DNA of 64,000 nucleotides. It comes from Nostoc sp. NMS9. Lineage in GTDB: Bacteria > Cyanobacteriota > Cyanobacteriia > Cyanobacteriales > Nostocaceae. Below are positions 7,711 through 18,032 of the stretch, one piece after another; position 1 is the stretch's first letter; each line of letters begins with the position of its first letter. Made by a program: the position numbers and the translations under genes. The notes beneath the pieces were generated by a model that had not been told where the DNA came from, did not search any database, and was given only the letters and a program-made list of their open reading frames with translations. The stretch lies in assembly GCF_017114995.1 (NCBI RefSeq), contig NZ_JABXKL010000017.1, positions 1 to 64,000 on the forward strand, written 5' to 3'.

Positions 7711-10140
7711 TTAACTATTATTCATTGCCTTTTGTACTTTTTCTACTTGCTTAGGTGCTTGTATCTGATCAAACAGTTGAATTGCTTTATCAAAGCTTTC
7801 TTGACTTTCATAGATTTCACCCATCTTTTGATAAGTCAATCCTAATTGATAAGAAGTTTCAGCAAGATCATATTTAGCACCAATTTGCTTTAGGCCATTT
7901 ACTGCTTCTTTATGATAATCAAGAGCTGTTTTAAAATCTCCTTGTTTTCTATATAGCTCTGCTAAACCACTTAGCGCTTTACTTTTATCCTGAGCGAATT
8001 GATTTTCTTCAGAATATGAAATGACTTTACGGTAAATGATGTCGGATTTTTCAATTTCTCCTAAGTTTTTGTATGTAAGAGCTAAGTAAATGAGTCTTCC
8101 TTCATTTATCCATGAAGGAAAATCCTTTTCTGGTAGTTTATTGTATAGTTGGTCAGCTATAGCTCTCGCATCTTGAGAATGACCTAAACAGTAGTTTAAA
8201 AATGCAAGATAAAATAAGGCAGATGGCGCATACTTGTTATAATCTAATCCGTGACAAAGCTCTTTCATTTGAGCGAAAGTATTGACGGCTTCTTCTAATT
8301 CCCAAAGACCTATTTGACAAATACCTTTAGTTAATAAGGAGTTGATTTCAATTAATTTGAGTTTTTTTTGAGTTTCTTCATCAATTTGATTTAAATCGGA
8401 AGTTAAGGATTGAAGCGCTATTTTTTGGGATTGTTCACAATATGTGATAGCTTGGTGAATATCACCGGACAGCCAACTTATAGCACCTAAAGTATGAATA
8501 AGTTTGGCTAGTCGATAATCTGATCGAAGCTTACCTGATATACTAATTATGGCATCAGTCATCGGTTGCAAAAGACCTCGTTTGTAAAATGATCGCCCCA
8601 GAGACTCATTAGTTCCCCACATATTATTTCTCTGTTCTATGATGACATCTGCGGCCTTTTCAAAGTTTTCAATTGTTACCCAATGATAGTGAGCTTCTAA
8701 TGCAGTTAATGCTTCTTTTGTGTCTTGAACTATTTTTACTCTTTTTGTAAAAAACTTAGCGGACTGATAGTTTGCTCTTCGCCAGTCTTGACTTAGCTTC
8801 AGCCGACTAATTGCTTCTGCTCTGATAAAAGGGTGCAGCCAGTATTCACCATTACAGTATTCAATTTTATTGCAGAATTTAACCGAGGGACGCTGCTGAA
8901 ACTCGACTAAAGAGCGATCGCGCAAATCATTGACTACCCGCAAATGTTGTGACTCAGGTACGTCCCACAATAAATCTAAAAGCCCAATAGTACATACTGA
9001 TGGAACAACTTGATAACGATAGCATCCCAAGCGGCATAGAAGGTTATAAGCTTCAGGATAAGTTTTTTGGAGACGGTCGAACTGCTCCTTGATTAGGTTT
9101 TCTACATCTGGTTCGACTAGTACACTCTTATTTTGCTGCCAATAAGTAGCTAAATTCCCTTTAAAGTATCTCTGAATCGGATAGCAGAGAATTTTCATCA
9201 CTAAGGCATTTCCACCAAACGCTTTGTGCATTTGAGCAAAAGCGTCAGTATTTGTATTGATACCACGGTTGTTAAAATACTCTCGCCATGCATGTTCGCT
9301 TAAACTTGGTAGCGGATAGTTAAAAAATTCTACATTTTCATGCAAAGGTTCGCGACTGGTAATGAGCGTTACTGACTGAACTTCAGAGTCCGCCAAGACT
9401 CGCAGCAATTCTACATAATGGCGGTGATGTTCTATAAATCTGCCCGCCTTATCAAGTGCAGGTTCTAGATTATCAATTAATACACCCATTGCCTGAGTTC
9501 TAAGCTTATGCTTCAGCCGCTCTAGTGATACCATAAACTCACGTCCAGGCTCCTCGCCTAGCTGCCGCAGTCGCTCTTCAACCAAACTCTCGACGGTAGC
9601 AATATCTTGGATTTCTTTAGCAATTGGAAATTCAATCAAAAAGTCAAATTTTTTCTTGAGATACTTCTTAGCCAAAGTTGTCTTACCAACACCACCAGGA
9701 CTTTGGATGACAATTACCTTTTTACCTGCACTTACTAGTTCGTCCAGGTCAGCGATCGCTTCTTCTCGTCCAACAAAATTTGGATCTGACTCAGTTTTTG
9801 GGAGTGTCAGTTTTGGTTTTATAGTACTTGCATCAGTTTTTGGGAGTGTCAGTTCTGGTTTTGTAGTATTTGCAGAAGCATTACTCCTAATCCACTCAGG
9901 CATATATTGAGCAAACAGAGCCATCAAATCACTACGTTTTGAGCGGCGTTCATCTGGGAACTGATTTTTCAAGTTAAACGCTTTACAAATGGTTGAAATG
10001 TGTTGCCTTACTGTTTCTTCAGTAATACTCAAGGATAGGGCAATATCTTCATCTGTTTCGCCAGCTAAAAACCTCTTCAAGACTTCTTGCCGTCTTGGAG
10101 TTAATTGTTGAAACCCTTTGTCAAATTCCCCTCTAGTCAT
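7711..10140 (-). CDS. STAND regulator: LuxR-type HTH, NB-ARC ATPase, TPR repeats
   Basis: An 809-residue signal-transduction ATPase. A LuxR/GerE-like helix-turn-helix sits at the N-terminus (about 13-58; core TDEDIALSLSITEETVRQHI). A linker follows with two near-identical LTLPKT copies (about 93-118). The NB-ARC module has Walker A GGVGKTT (149-155), Walker B GVLIDN (219-224) and sensor TLITSRE (258-264). TPR-like repeats fill about 530-800. In this architecture (family knowledge) the repeats sense a ligand and the ATPase switch controls the output. With the HTH at the N-terminus, the output is probably DNA binding, but NB-ARC proteins can also act in phage defence. The promoter region carries paired repeats, listed separately. 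Confidence 0.88.
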   Translation of the reverse strand: MTRGEFDKGFQQLTPRRQEVLKRFLAGETDEDIALSLSITEETVRQHISTICKAFNLKNQFPDERRSKRSDLMALFAQYMPEWIRSNASANTTKPELTLPKTDASTIKPKLTLPKTESDPNFVGREEAIADLDELVSAGKKVIVIQSPGGVGKTTLAKKYLKKKFDFLIEFPIAKEIQDIATVESLVEERLRQLGEEPGREFMVSLERLKHKLRTQAMGVLIDNLEPALDKAGRFIEHHRHYVELLRVLADSEVQSVTLITSREPLHENVEFFNYPLPSLSEHAWREYFNNRGINTNTDAFAQMHKAFGGNALVMKILCYPIQRYFKGNLATYWQQNKSVLVEPDVENLIKEQFDRLQKTYPEAYNLLCRLGCYRYQVVPSVCTIGLLDLLWDVPESQHLRVVNDLRDRSLVEFQQRPSVKFCNKIEYCNGEYWLHPFIRAEAISRLKLSQDWRRANYQSAKFFTKRVKIVQDTKEALTALEAHYHWVTIENFEKAADVIIEQRNNMWGTNESLGRSFYKRGLLQPMTDAIISISGKLRSDYRLAKLIHTLGAISWLSGDIHQAITYCEQSQKIALQSLTSDLNQIDEETQKKLKLIEINSLLTKGICQIGLWELEEAVNTFAQMKELCHGLDYNKYAPSALFYLAFLNYCLGHSQDARAIADQLYNKLPEKDFPSWINEGRLIYLALTYKNLGEIEKSDIIYRKVISYSEENQFAQDKSKALSGLAELYRKQGDFKTALDYHKEAVNGLKQIGAKYDLAETSYQLGLTYQKMGEIYESQESFDKAIQLFDQIQAPKQVEKVQKAMNNS

Positions 10141-10166
10141 ATTTATATGCTAGTTAAAAACATCTT

Positions 10167-10230
10167 CACAAGTGTTTATGAAAAGCAATTTAGTAAAGAC
10201 TCACACTTGTGCAATCGGTGTTTATGAAAA
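10167..10230. promoter_or_regulatory. Paired inverted and direct repeats upstream of the STAND gene
   Basis: CACAAGTG (10167-10174) and its exact reverse complement CACTTGTG (10204-10211) overlap a direct repeat GTGTTTATGAAAA at 10172-10184 and 10218-10230, a 46-bp offset. The set lies 27-90 bases before the STAND start codon and upstream of the small facing ORF. It looks like a two-site operator, perhaps for the HTH of the STAND protein itself; this is inference. Confidence 0.4.
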
Positions 10231-10326
10231 CAGTGCAAAGATGAAATTACTTGGCAGAGTGTAAACAAAGTAATTACTTAACAAAAAATTCAGTTAAGTT
10301 ACTCAAAATCATCGAGGTATGAAGTA

Positions 10327-10488
10327 ATGAGTCGTTTTGAGAAAATTTCTCTAATCATAGCCATCATAGGTCTTTGCCTAGAATTAGCTCATTTCTATAT
10401 TCAGCCCAACGAGTTGTGTCAATCGTCGGAAAGGGAATCAGTAACAACACATATACGTATATTACTAGCTAAACGTGAAGCCAGATAA
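10327..10488 (+). CDS. Small predicted membrane protein (53 aa)
   Basis: A short frame starting ATG at 10327 with GAGG nine bases upstream. The product begins MSRFEKISLIIAIIGLCLEL, a single hydrophobic segment after a short basic start, followed by a polar tail rich in Arg and Lys. It is transcribed away from the STAND regulator across the shared repeat-bearing intergenic region. I do not recognise a family. The good ribosome site and the membrane helix support it; the short length weakens it. Confidence 0.4.
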   Translation: MSRFEKISLIIAIIGLCLELAHFYIQPNELCQSSERESVTTHIRILLAKREAR

Positions 10489-10600
10489 GCTAAAAGCGAT
10501 CGCCTCAAGAATCAGCTTTTGGTTCACAGAGGCTTATTTTCCAAAACAAGACAACAGATTCAAACCTTGAAACCCTGATTAAATCTGACTTTATTAATTA

Positions 10601-11563
10601 ACCTGAGTTCAGGATAAGGAAAGGGGCAGGTAGTAAGCTGAAAATAGCGTAAAATCCAGCACCTGCCCGATGTTTAGTTTAGAAGCATTATTCTGTCACG
10701 TAGATGATTTCTGTCAGAGATTTGAAGGTCAATGGCACAGAACCCTATTAAAACATGGAGGAATCAAGCGAGTTCGTGCAAAAAGCTTGTGCTTAAGCGA
10801 AATCATGACAATTGCGAACGCATTTCACCAAAACCATTACCGAAGTTTCAAGCATTTTTATTTAGAACATGTACAGAAACAATGGAGGTGTGCATTTCCA
10901 GGACTTCCAAGCTATCAACGATTTGTCGAATGGATGCCATCAGTTCTCATCCCTCTATGTGCATACTTGAAGCATTGTTTTGACAAATGTACTGGTATCG
11001 GTTTTGCAGACTCAACCAGCTTGAAGGTCTGCCATAATCGTCGAATTTCAAGGAATAAGGTGTTTAAGGATTTTGCTGCTAGAGGTAAGACTTCCGTCGA
11101 TTGGTTCTTTGGGTTTAAGTTGCACATTGTAGTTAACGAACTCGGTGAAATCCTAAATGTGATTTTGACCCCTGGTAATATTGATGACCGCAAACCCATT
11201 CCTGATTTACTCAAAGATTTGTTTGGCAAAATCTTTGCAGATCGGGGTTATGTCTCGAAACAGCTAGCTGACAAACTTTATTCTTTGAATTCGGAATTGA
11301 ATTTTTTGCGAAACCACGTCGCAATATGAAAAATAAGTTGATGCCCCTTCATGACAAACTGTTGTCACGTAAGCGTTCAATCATTGAGACAATTAACGAC
11401 CAACTCAAGAACATTTCTCAGATCGAACATTCTAGGCATCGAAGTCCTGTTAATTTCTGTGTTAATGTTCTGTGTGGATTAATTGCTTATTCTCACCAAC
11501 CGAAGAAGTCTAGCCTTCAAATGGACTGGATCTTATCTCAATCTGCTTAACCCGAACTCAGGT
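10601..11563 (+). mobile_element. IS982-family insertion sequence
   Basis: Imperfect terminal inverted repeats bound the element: ACCTGAGTTCAGGATA at 10601-10616 and, read on the other strand, ACCTGAGTTCGGGTTA at 11548-11563 (14 of 16 match). The total of 963 bp and the single transposase gene fit IS982. The transposase stop codon overlaps the right end. I see no clear target duplication in the flanks, so the insertion may be old or the outside sequence rearranged. Confidence 0.85.
10670..11550 (+). pseudogene. IS982-family transposase, two frames
   Basis: Frame one (10670-11329) gives 219 residues with a DDE-type core: GFADSTSLKVCHNRRI, HIVVNELGEILNVILTPGN and IFADRGYVSK. Frame two (to 11550) gives the C-terminal part with [20 protein letters not shown] and [20 protein letters not shown], typical of IS982. 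Together they make about 293 residues, the family length. The switch is a -1 shift. A run of six T and a G (near 11308-11314, codons TTT TTG) is a slippery sequence that would put a ribosome exactly into the second frame. Because IS982 enzymes are normally one frame, mutation is the simpler explanation. Confidence 0.8.
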
Positions 11564-11786
11564 TACTAACGATATTTTAGTTTCTTTGTACTACTCAGCT
11601 TGATTTTTTTGATGTGTAACACTTTCGGGTGCGGAATGTAAGATGTAAATGATTAGACTCTATATGTGAAAGAGAAAATTTCAGTCCACTAATTGCGATG
11701 ACTTATTTTAACGTGAGTCTCCAACGGAAGCGCACGTTATTTTAATTGAATATGACGACTTGCTCGTCGCCAGGGGTAAAACTGAA
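11564..11786. other. Gap between IS element and rpo terminator
   Basis: No coding frame is seen. The stretch holds AT-rich sequence and a short repeated motif around ACGTGAG...GCACGTTATTTTAA (about 11718-11742). Confidence 0.3.
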
Positions 11787-11820
11787 GCTAGCGTGCCCCT
11801 TGCCAAGGGGGCACGCTAGC
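11787..11820 (-). terminator. Likely terminator of the rpoB-rpoC1-rpoC2 unit
   Basis: GCTAGCGTGCCCC and GGGGCACGCTAGC form a 13-bp perfect stem around an 8-base loop, 80 bases past the rpoC2 stop. On the minus strand it is followed by TTCAGTTTTA, a weak T-tract. Its strength and position suit the end of the polymerase operon. The palindrome could also be a dispersed repeat. Confidence 0.6.
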
Positions 11821-11900
11821 ACGGGTGAGGTACTTTGGTTATTGGTAATTGAGCAGACTTGATATTACCTTTTACTTTTTAGACGCGAAATTTCAAGTCT

Positions 11901-14900
11901 TTATTCGTCGTCGAAATCATCTTCGTCGTCTTCCTCTTCTTCCTCATAATCGTCGTCGTCTACTACTTCGTCAGCAATTAATTCATCTTCTTCATCTAGA
12001 ATAGACCTTTCCGCACGTCTGCTGCCAAAGCCAGATTCCCCGAGAGTAGGAGAATCTAAATTATAGGTGCGAGCTGTGCGATCGTCTAAGACCATATCTA
12101 GGGGATCATCAACTTCATCTAACACACTACTGGTAATTTCAGCAGCATAATCATCGATCGCTCCTGGTTCTTCATAGGTATTGTATCCAGTACCAGCCGG
12201 AATCAATCGCCCGATAATCACGTTTTCCTTTAATCCGCGCAGCCAGTCAGATTTACCTTCGATAGCCGCTTCGGTGAGTACCCGTGTTGTCTCTTGGAAG
12301 GACGCGGCGGAAATAAAGCTGTCGGTGTTCAACGATGCTTTAGTGATCCCCAACAATACTGGGGTATACTGTGCCCTAGCACCACCTGTAATTGCCATAG
12401 CTTCGTTCACCTGCTCAACTTGGCGCAGTTCCACCAATTCGCCGGGAAGCATTGTGGTGTCACCACCATCATCAATCCTGACTTTGTTGGTCATCTGGCG
12501 AACAATCACTTCAATATGCTTATCGGAAATATCAATCCCTTGAGACTGGTACACCATTTGCACTTCATTCACCAAGAATGTCTGTACCTTCTGTAAAGCA
12601 AGGCTAGCACAAGCATAGATTCCATCTTCGGAACCCAGGCTAAAGAAGATTTCCAAAATTTCGTGGGGATTAGATGGGCCATCAGTTAACGGTTGTCCCG
12701 CTAATACCATTGAGCCATCTGGCACAATCAAGTTTTGTCCTGGCCCCAGAGGATAATCTGTCACCACGCCATTTGATTCTACGACCTTAATAGCGATCGC
12801 TTCATCACCATCACCGTAAACTACCTTAACTTCTCCGCCCCGCCGACATAAGATGCACGCTTCTTTCGGTTTACGAGCTTCAAGTAGTTCCTCAATCCGG
12901 GGCAAACCTTGAATGATATCTCCGGTTTTGGCGCGTTCAAACACCAGCAACACCAAGTTATCACCCCGTTGCACCAAATCGCCGTCTTCTATCTGCAAAA
13001 CAGCACCAGGGCTGACTCGATAAGGGCGACCGATACGGGTAGTAATAACGAAGTTTTTAGTACTCAGAGCTGATTCCCCACCAGATGCAGCAGCAGCACT
13101 TTTAACATCCACTACTTGCCCTGATTCTGGGGCAAAAACTCCGGGAGCAACTTCTGTACCTTCTACTAGCAAGTCACCCACTTTTACCTTGGGCTGAGTA
13201 CTAGTATTAATGGTGAGCCTGTCAACGTCACGCAACACCAAACAGCGACGCACGTTTTCGGTTCCTTTTTGGACACCCCGCACTTCCCCCCCTTCTTTAC
13301 ACAAGATTTGGGTACGTGCGACTACAGAACCTGGGGCGATGGTTAGCCCATCGTGTACCTCAAGTGTCGTCTGGGTGCTACCTTGGGTGGCATCGGCGGT
13401 AATGTCTCGACGAATTACCAAAGATTCCAAAATTACTAGTTGTAAACGTTGAACTTCTGGGTCTTCAGTATCCTCTACTAATTCAATATCTGCTGCCAGG
13501 GGTGAAGCATTATGGTCTTGTTCCCCTTCTTGCTCAATTTCCAGCACTAGCTGGGTTCGCAGCAGTTCCACACCTTCAACAGATTTGACGCGTTCTGAAT
13601 CTTTATAAGGTAGTCGCTGCACCGCTCTTAATTGAATCGATCGCCCGGTTTGTTGACTTACCGATGTCGTTGATGGCACATCTGGATTATCTGGTACGGC
13701 AAACTCAACTACTGGACGACTCAACAGGGCTGGCCCTTCTGGTGTCTCGACATACTGGATATAACGCAATTCCGTGGCGACGTTGCCTTGGAATTCCTCA
13801 CCTGGTTGGATAAAGGTGTTATCTCGCCCGATAACTGATTCGGGATCGTCCACCATCAGCAGTTCCCCTGGCTTCACCACAACTTCCCGCAGGATGTCAT
13901 TTTTCTGGGTCACTTCTACCACACCACTGTTTTGGCAGAAGATATCTTTCACGACTTCGGTGCCAGCTTCGACAAACTGACCGTCTTCCACCAACAGTAA
14001 GGAGATATCTTTATTAACTTCGTGGCTTTCTTCAGGAATCCACAATAAGGTACCGCCCTGCACGACTTCATAACCCAGCTTGGCTTTACCTTTTTTCTGG
14101 ACTTCGACACCCGCGAATTTCAGAAATCCACCAGTGGTTGTGCGATAGCGGTCATCAATTAACTCAGCTACTACTTGACCATTTTGCACTTTTGTACCTG
14201 GTGTAGCCCGAAGGTTAAATACCTGGTTGTTGCCCGTGGAGACTAAGTAGTTATTGCGACCTTGGGAACTTTGAACTGTCACGGTTGCCTGGTCTAAGAC
14301 CACAGAAGCGGTGATAATCTCAATTTCCCTGGTACTCTTACCTGGAGTAGCTTCTGGCAAGCGCACCACACCGCCGTGCAAACTGGCTAACTTAGTTTCT
14401 GCTAAAACTCCATTAGAAGCGATCGCATCACCATTTTTCACCACCAATTCTGCACCGGGCGGTAAGTTGTAAACTTCCCCAGACAAAATCCAAATCAAGC
14501 CACCGCGTGCGGCTGTGGTTGTGGTATTGCCCTGACGGTCAGTTTTTTGTTCTGGAACAACTTCGGCAAATTGCACTTCCCCTGCTAAGTCAGAGGCTAC
14601 ATCTTTAACTGCTTTTTCTGTATTAGTCCGAGTTGTGCGTCCACCAAGGGCAACCTCTGCCAACAACTGACCTTGTTTTACCTTATTTCCATCAAATACA
14701 TATAGTGTTGAACCTTGGGTAAGATGAACCTCTTGGTTCTCTGGAGTAACATCACCTACTTTTGTTGGCTCCAAAAGCATGATGCCATTAGCCTCAACAT
14801 AGAGGGCATCTTCCCCGTGGCGGGTACGATATGTTCTGGTTTTCAGTTTACGGGGAAGTTTGACAGTCCCATCAATTTTAGAACGAACTTGTTGCGCCAC

Positions 14901-15947
14901 TTCCCCAGTAAACACCCCACCCGTGTGGAATGTCCGCATGGTTAGCTGAGTACCAGGTTCACCGATACTTTGAGCAGCAATAATCCCCACAGCTTCGCCC
15001 AAGTCCACCATCTTGGCGTGGGCTAAACTCCAGCCGTAGCAGTGTTGACAGACAGAACGTGCGGCTTCACAAGTTAGGGGCGATCGCACCACAACTTCTC
15101 CCACCCCAGACTTTTCAATTTTCTTTGCCAACTCCTCAGGAATTGGGGTATTACGTGCTGCAATCACTTCTTTTGTCACCGGATGCACCACATCTTCGCC
15201 AATTACCCTTCCCATCAAGCGGGTTGCTAGAGGAATCAAGGTTTTAGCACCTTCTGTCATTGGTCGAATGCTAAGACCTCTAGTGGTGCCGCAGTCAAAT
15301 TCCCGAATAATTACATCCTGGGATACGTCCACCAATCGGCGGGTGAGATAACCAGAGTCAGCCGTCCGCAAGGCAGTATCCACCAATCCTTTTCTGGCAC
15401 CGTAAGACGAAATAATGTATTCCGTCACTGTCAGTCCTTCACGGAAGTTAGTTTTGATGGGTAAATCGATAATTTCCCCTTGAGGATCTGCCATCAGTCC
15501 CCGCATCCCCACCAATTGCCGCACTTGTGAGATGTTACCCCGTGCACCGGAGAATGCCATCATATATACGGAGTTCAGGGGATTAGTCTTCTTGAAGTGA
15601 ACAACTACTTCATCTTTCAAAGCTTCACTAGTACCGTTCCAGGTATCGATTACCTTTTGGAAGCGTTCTACTTCCGTAATTTCTCCTCGTTGGTAACGGG
15701 TTTCAGTAGCCCGAATTTCTTCTTCGGCTGCTTCTAAGAGCAATCGCTTAGTTGGTGGCACCATCAAGTCATCTACACTGATGGAAACTCCTGCTTTGGT
15801 AGCGTAGCGAAATCCCAAATCTTTTAGTTTGTCTGCCATTACTGCGGTTCGCGCCGTACCATAATGCGTAAAGGCCCAAGAAATTAAATTTCTCAGCTGA
15901 CCTTTATCAACCACCCGATTGCGAAAAATCATTTTTTCGTTAGTCAT
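11901..15947 (-). CDS. rpoC2: DNA-directed RNA polymerase beta-prime subunit
   Basis: C-terminal half of the split beta-prime subunit found in cyanobacteria and plastids. The Zn-binding cysteines are at 219, 293, 300 and 303 ([18 protein letters not shown]), and the trigger-loop region ESIG-type motif [21 protein letters not shown] lies around 324-344. A long insertion, the cyanobacterial SI3 domain, fills roughly 345-980. The protein ends in an almost purely acidic tail (about the last 30 residues, Asp/Glu runs). It is 1348 residues long and lies 96 bases after rpoC1, separated by heptamer repeats. Confidence 0.98.
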   Translation of the reverse strand: MTNEKMIFRNRVVDKGQLRNLISWAFTHYGTARTAVMADKLKDLGFRYATKAGVSISVDDLMVPPTKRLLLEAAEEEIRATETRYQRGEITEVERFQKVIDTWNGTSEALKDEVVVHFKKTNPLNSVYMMAFSGARGNISQVRQLVGMRGLMADPQGEIIDLPIKTNFREGLTVTEYIISSYGARKGLVDTALRTADSGYLTRRLVDVSQDVIIREFDCGTTRGLSIRPMTEGAKTLIPLATRLMGRVIGEDVVHPVTKEVIAARNTPIPEELAKKIEKSGVGEVVVRSPLTCEAARSVCQHCYGWSLAHAKMVDLGEAVGIIAAQSIGEPGTQLTMRTFHTGGVFTGEVAQQVRSKIDGTVKLPRKLKTRTYRTRHGEDALYVEANGIMLLEPTKVGDVTPENQEVHLTQGSTLYVFDGNKVKQGQLLAEVALGGRTTRTNTEKAVKDVASDLAGEVQFAEVVPEQKTDRQGNTTTTAARGGLIWILSGEVYNLPPGAELVVKNGDAIASNGVLAETKLASLHGGVVRLPEATPGKSTREIEIITASVVLDQATVTVQSSQGRNNYLVSTGNNQVFNLRATPGTKVQNGQVVAELIDDRYRTTTGGFLKFAGVEVQKKGKAKLGYEVVQGGTLLWIPEESHEVNKDISLLLVEDGQFVEAGTEVVKDIFCQNSGVVEVTQKNDILREVVVKPGELLMVDDPESVIGRDNTFIQPGEEFQGNVATELRYIQYVETPEGPALLSRPVVEFAVPDNPDVPSTTSVSQQTGRSIQLRAVQRLPYKDSERVKSVEGVELLRTQLVLEIEQEGEQDHNASPLAADIELVEDTEDPEVQRLQLVILESLVIRRDITADATQGSTQTTLEVHDGLTIAPGSVVARTQILCKEGGEVRGVQKGTENVRRCLVLRDVDRLTINTSTQPKVKVGDLLVEGTEVAPGVFAPESGQVVDVKSAAAASGGESALSTKNFVITTRIGRPYRVSPGAVLQIEDGDLVQRGDNLVLLVFERAKTGDIIQGLPRIEELLEARKPKEACILCRRGGEVKVVYGDGDEAIAIKVVESNGVVTDYPLGPGQNLIVPDGSMVLAGQPLTDGPSNPHEILEIFFSLGSEDGIYACASLALQKVQTFLVNEVQMVYQSQGIDISDKHIEVIVRQMTNKVRIDDGGDTTMLPGELVELRQVEQVNEAMAITGGARAQYTPVLLGITKASLNTDSFISAASFQETTRVLTEAAIEGKSDWLRGLKENVIIGRLIPAGTGYNTYEEPGAIDDYAAEITSSVLDEVDDPLDMVLDDRTARTYNLDSPTLGESGFGSRRAERSILDEEDELIADEVVDDDDYEEEEEDDEDDFDDE

Positions 15948-16043
15948 TAGTCATTAATCCTAAGTCATTAGTCCTGAGTTATTGGGCATTGAGCATTGGG
16001 CATTGGTAATTTTTTCCATGCGCTATGCCCCATGCCCTATTCC
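15948..16043. repeat. Short tandem heptamer-like repeats between rpoC1 and rpoC2
   Basis: Runs of TAGTCAT/TTAGTCA and then GGGCATT/GAGCATT-type units fill the whole rpoC1-rpoC2 spacer. They resemble the short tandemly repeated repetitive sequences known from heterocystous cyanobacteria. Confidence 0.6.
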
Positions 16044-17921
16044 CTAACTTGCTAGTGCTTCCTGAATAGCATTATTGTAAATAACGCGACCAGGAGTTGT
16101 GTATATATACTGAGATAGTACATTGCCTTTAGCGTCTTGTCTGACTCGACGGAACTTATAGAGTAATGTGCGGGTACCATCCTCGTTTTCCGTCACTTTC
16201 ACGGGTTCCGTATCCGCTTGGTCTGATTCTATTTCACCGTCAAACCGCACGTAGATATAGGCGTGCAAGTCAATTTGCTCTTGCTGGAAAGCCATAATTA
16301 CATCCTCTAGCGAAGAAAAGTACTTTCCTGCGCCTTTTGTCGCACCCGGATTTTCTGCTGTTAAGTAATAGGCTCCCAATACCATGTCTTGGCTGGGCGT
16401 GATAATCGGTTTACCCGTGGCTGGTGACAAAATATTGTTAGAAGCCAACATTAACAACCGCGCTTCAGCCTGACTTTCTAACGACAGCGGGACATGTACT
16501 GCCATTTGGTCGCCGTCAAAGTCGGCATTAAAGGCTGGACACACGAGAGGATGAAGTTGAATCGCTCTACCTTCTACTAAAATTGGTTCAAAAGACTGAA
16601 TCCCCAAGCGGTGCAATGTTGGTGCCCGATTTAGCATCACTGGGTGTCCTTCAATCACCTCTTCCAGCACATCCCAAACACTGGGATCATTGCGGGATAT
16701 CAGCTTTTTTGCAGCTTTGATGTTATTTACCATACCGCTACGAATCAAGCGGTTAATCACAAATGGTTGAAATAGCTCAATTGCCATTTCTCTAGGCAAA
16801 CCGCACTGGTGAATTTTCAGCTTTGGCCCGACCACAATTACTGAACGTCCAGAGTAGTCAACCCGTTTACCTAACAAGTTTTGTCGGAAACGTCCTTGCT
16901 TACCTTCAATAATGTCGGACAAAGATTTCAGTGGTCGGTTATTTGCCCCTACCACAGTGCGTCCCCGCCGACCATTGTCAATCAAAGCATCCACTGCTTC
17001 TTGCAGCATCCGCTTTTCGTTCCGCACAATAATCTCTGGTGCCAAAATTTCTTGCAAGCGTGCCAAACGATTGTTGCGGTTAATTACCCGCCGATACAAA
17101 TCATTTAAATCGCTGGTGGCAAACCGTCCGCCATCTAGCTGCACCATTGGGCGCAAGTCAGGGGGAATTACGGGAATAACTGCCATTACCATCCACTCTG
17201 GTTTGGAACCAGTAGCGATGAAGTTGTCAATCACGCGCAGTCGCTTAATTAGCTTGGCCCGCTTTTGTCCCTTGGCGTTGCCAATTTCTTCCCGTAGGCT
17301 TTCCGCTTCTTGTTCTAAATTAATATCGGCAAGTAAGCGCAACAGTGCTTCAGCACCAATACCTACCTCTACGCCTTGCAGCACAGAATCTTCGCTATAA
17401 ATTTGGTCTTCTATTTCCAACCACTGGTCTTCACTTAGTAGCTGTTTGTAAGTTAAAGTTTCGGCATTACCTGGACTCAGGACAACATAAGAGTTGAAAT
17501 AAACAATCTGCTCGACATCCCGCAAAGGCATATCCAACAGAATGGAAATATAGCTAGGAATGCCTTTGAGATACCAGACGTGAGCTACTGGTGCGGCGAG
17601 TTTGATATAGCCCATACGGTGGCGACGCACCCGTGACTCGGTGACTTCTACCCCACAGCGCTCACAGACAATACCTCTATGACGGACTCTTTTATACTTG
17701 CCACAATGGCATTCCCAATCTTTTGCGGGACCAAAGATCCGCTCACAAAAAAGCCCGTCCATCTCTGGCTTGAGAGTTCGGTAGTTAATCGTCTCTGGCT
17801 TGGTAACTTCACCGACTACCTGACCATTGGGCAATGTTCTTTCGCCCCACTGACGAATGCGTTCAGGGGAAGCCAAGCCGATTTTTACGTAGTCAAACTG
17901 ATTAGTTTGGGCAGGTCTCAT
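16044..17921 (-). CDS. rpoC1: DNA-directed RNA polymerase gamma subunit
   Basis: N-terminal half of the split beta-prime subunit, called gamma in cyanobacteria. Zn-ribbon cysteines are at 71, 73, 86 and 89. The catalytic Mg-binding loop [10 protein letters not shown] is at 465-474, and the rudder/lid region [16 protein letters not shown] is at 351-366. Its 625 residues match the family. It sits between rpoB and rpoC2 on the same strand, so the three are very likely co-transcribed. Confidence 0.98.
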   Translation of the reverse strand: MRPAQTNQFDYVKIGLASPERIRQWGERTLPNGQVVGEVTKPETINYRTLKPEMDGLFCERIFGPAKDWECHCGKYKRVRHRGIVCERCGVEVTESRVRRHRMGYIKLAAPVAHVWYLKGIPSYISILLDMPLRDVEQIVYFNSYVVLSPGNAETLTYKQLLSEDQWLEIEDQIYSEDSVLQGVEVGIGAEALLRLLADINLEQEAESLREEIGNAKGQKRAKLIKRLRVIDNFIATGSKPEWMVMAVIPVIPPDLRPMVQLDGGRFATSDLNDLYRRVINRNNRLARLQEILAPEIIVRNEKRMLQEAVDALIDNGRRGRTVVGANNRPLKSLSDIIEGKQGRFRQNLLGKRVDYSGRSVIVVGPKLKIHQCGLPREMAIELFQPFVINRLIRSGMVNNIKAAKKLISRNDPSVWDVLEEVIEGHPVMLNRAPTLHRLGIQSFEPILVEGRAIQLHPLVCPAFNADFDGDQMAVHVPLSLESQAEARLLMLASNNILSPATGKPIITPSQDMVLGAYYLTAENPGATKGAGKYFSSLEDVIMAFQQEQIDLHAYIYVRFDGEIESDQADTEPVKVTENEDGTRTLLYKFRRVRQDAKGNVLSQYIYTTPGRVIYNNAIQEALAS

Positions 17922-17929
17922 ACTTAAGT

Positions 17930-18030
17930 GCTGAGTTATGAGTTTTGAGTTTTGAGTATATTTAGTTTTAAGTTAGGAGTTAGGAGTTAGGAATTGTTAA
18001 CTCCTAACTTCTCACTCCTCACTCCTCACT
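17930..18030. repeat. Heptamer tandem repeats between rpoB and rpoC1
   Basis: TTTTGAG/GAGTTTT units, then three GTTAGGA copies, then CTCACTC/CTCCTCA units. The GTTAGGA block and the later TAACTCCTAACT are complementary and could fold into a hairpin in the operon mRNA. Confidence 0.6.
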
Positions 18031-18032
18031 AT

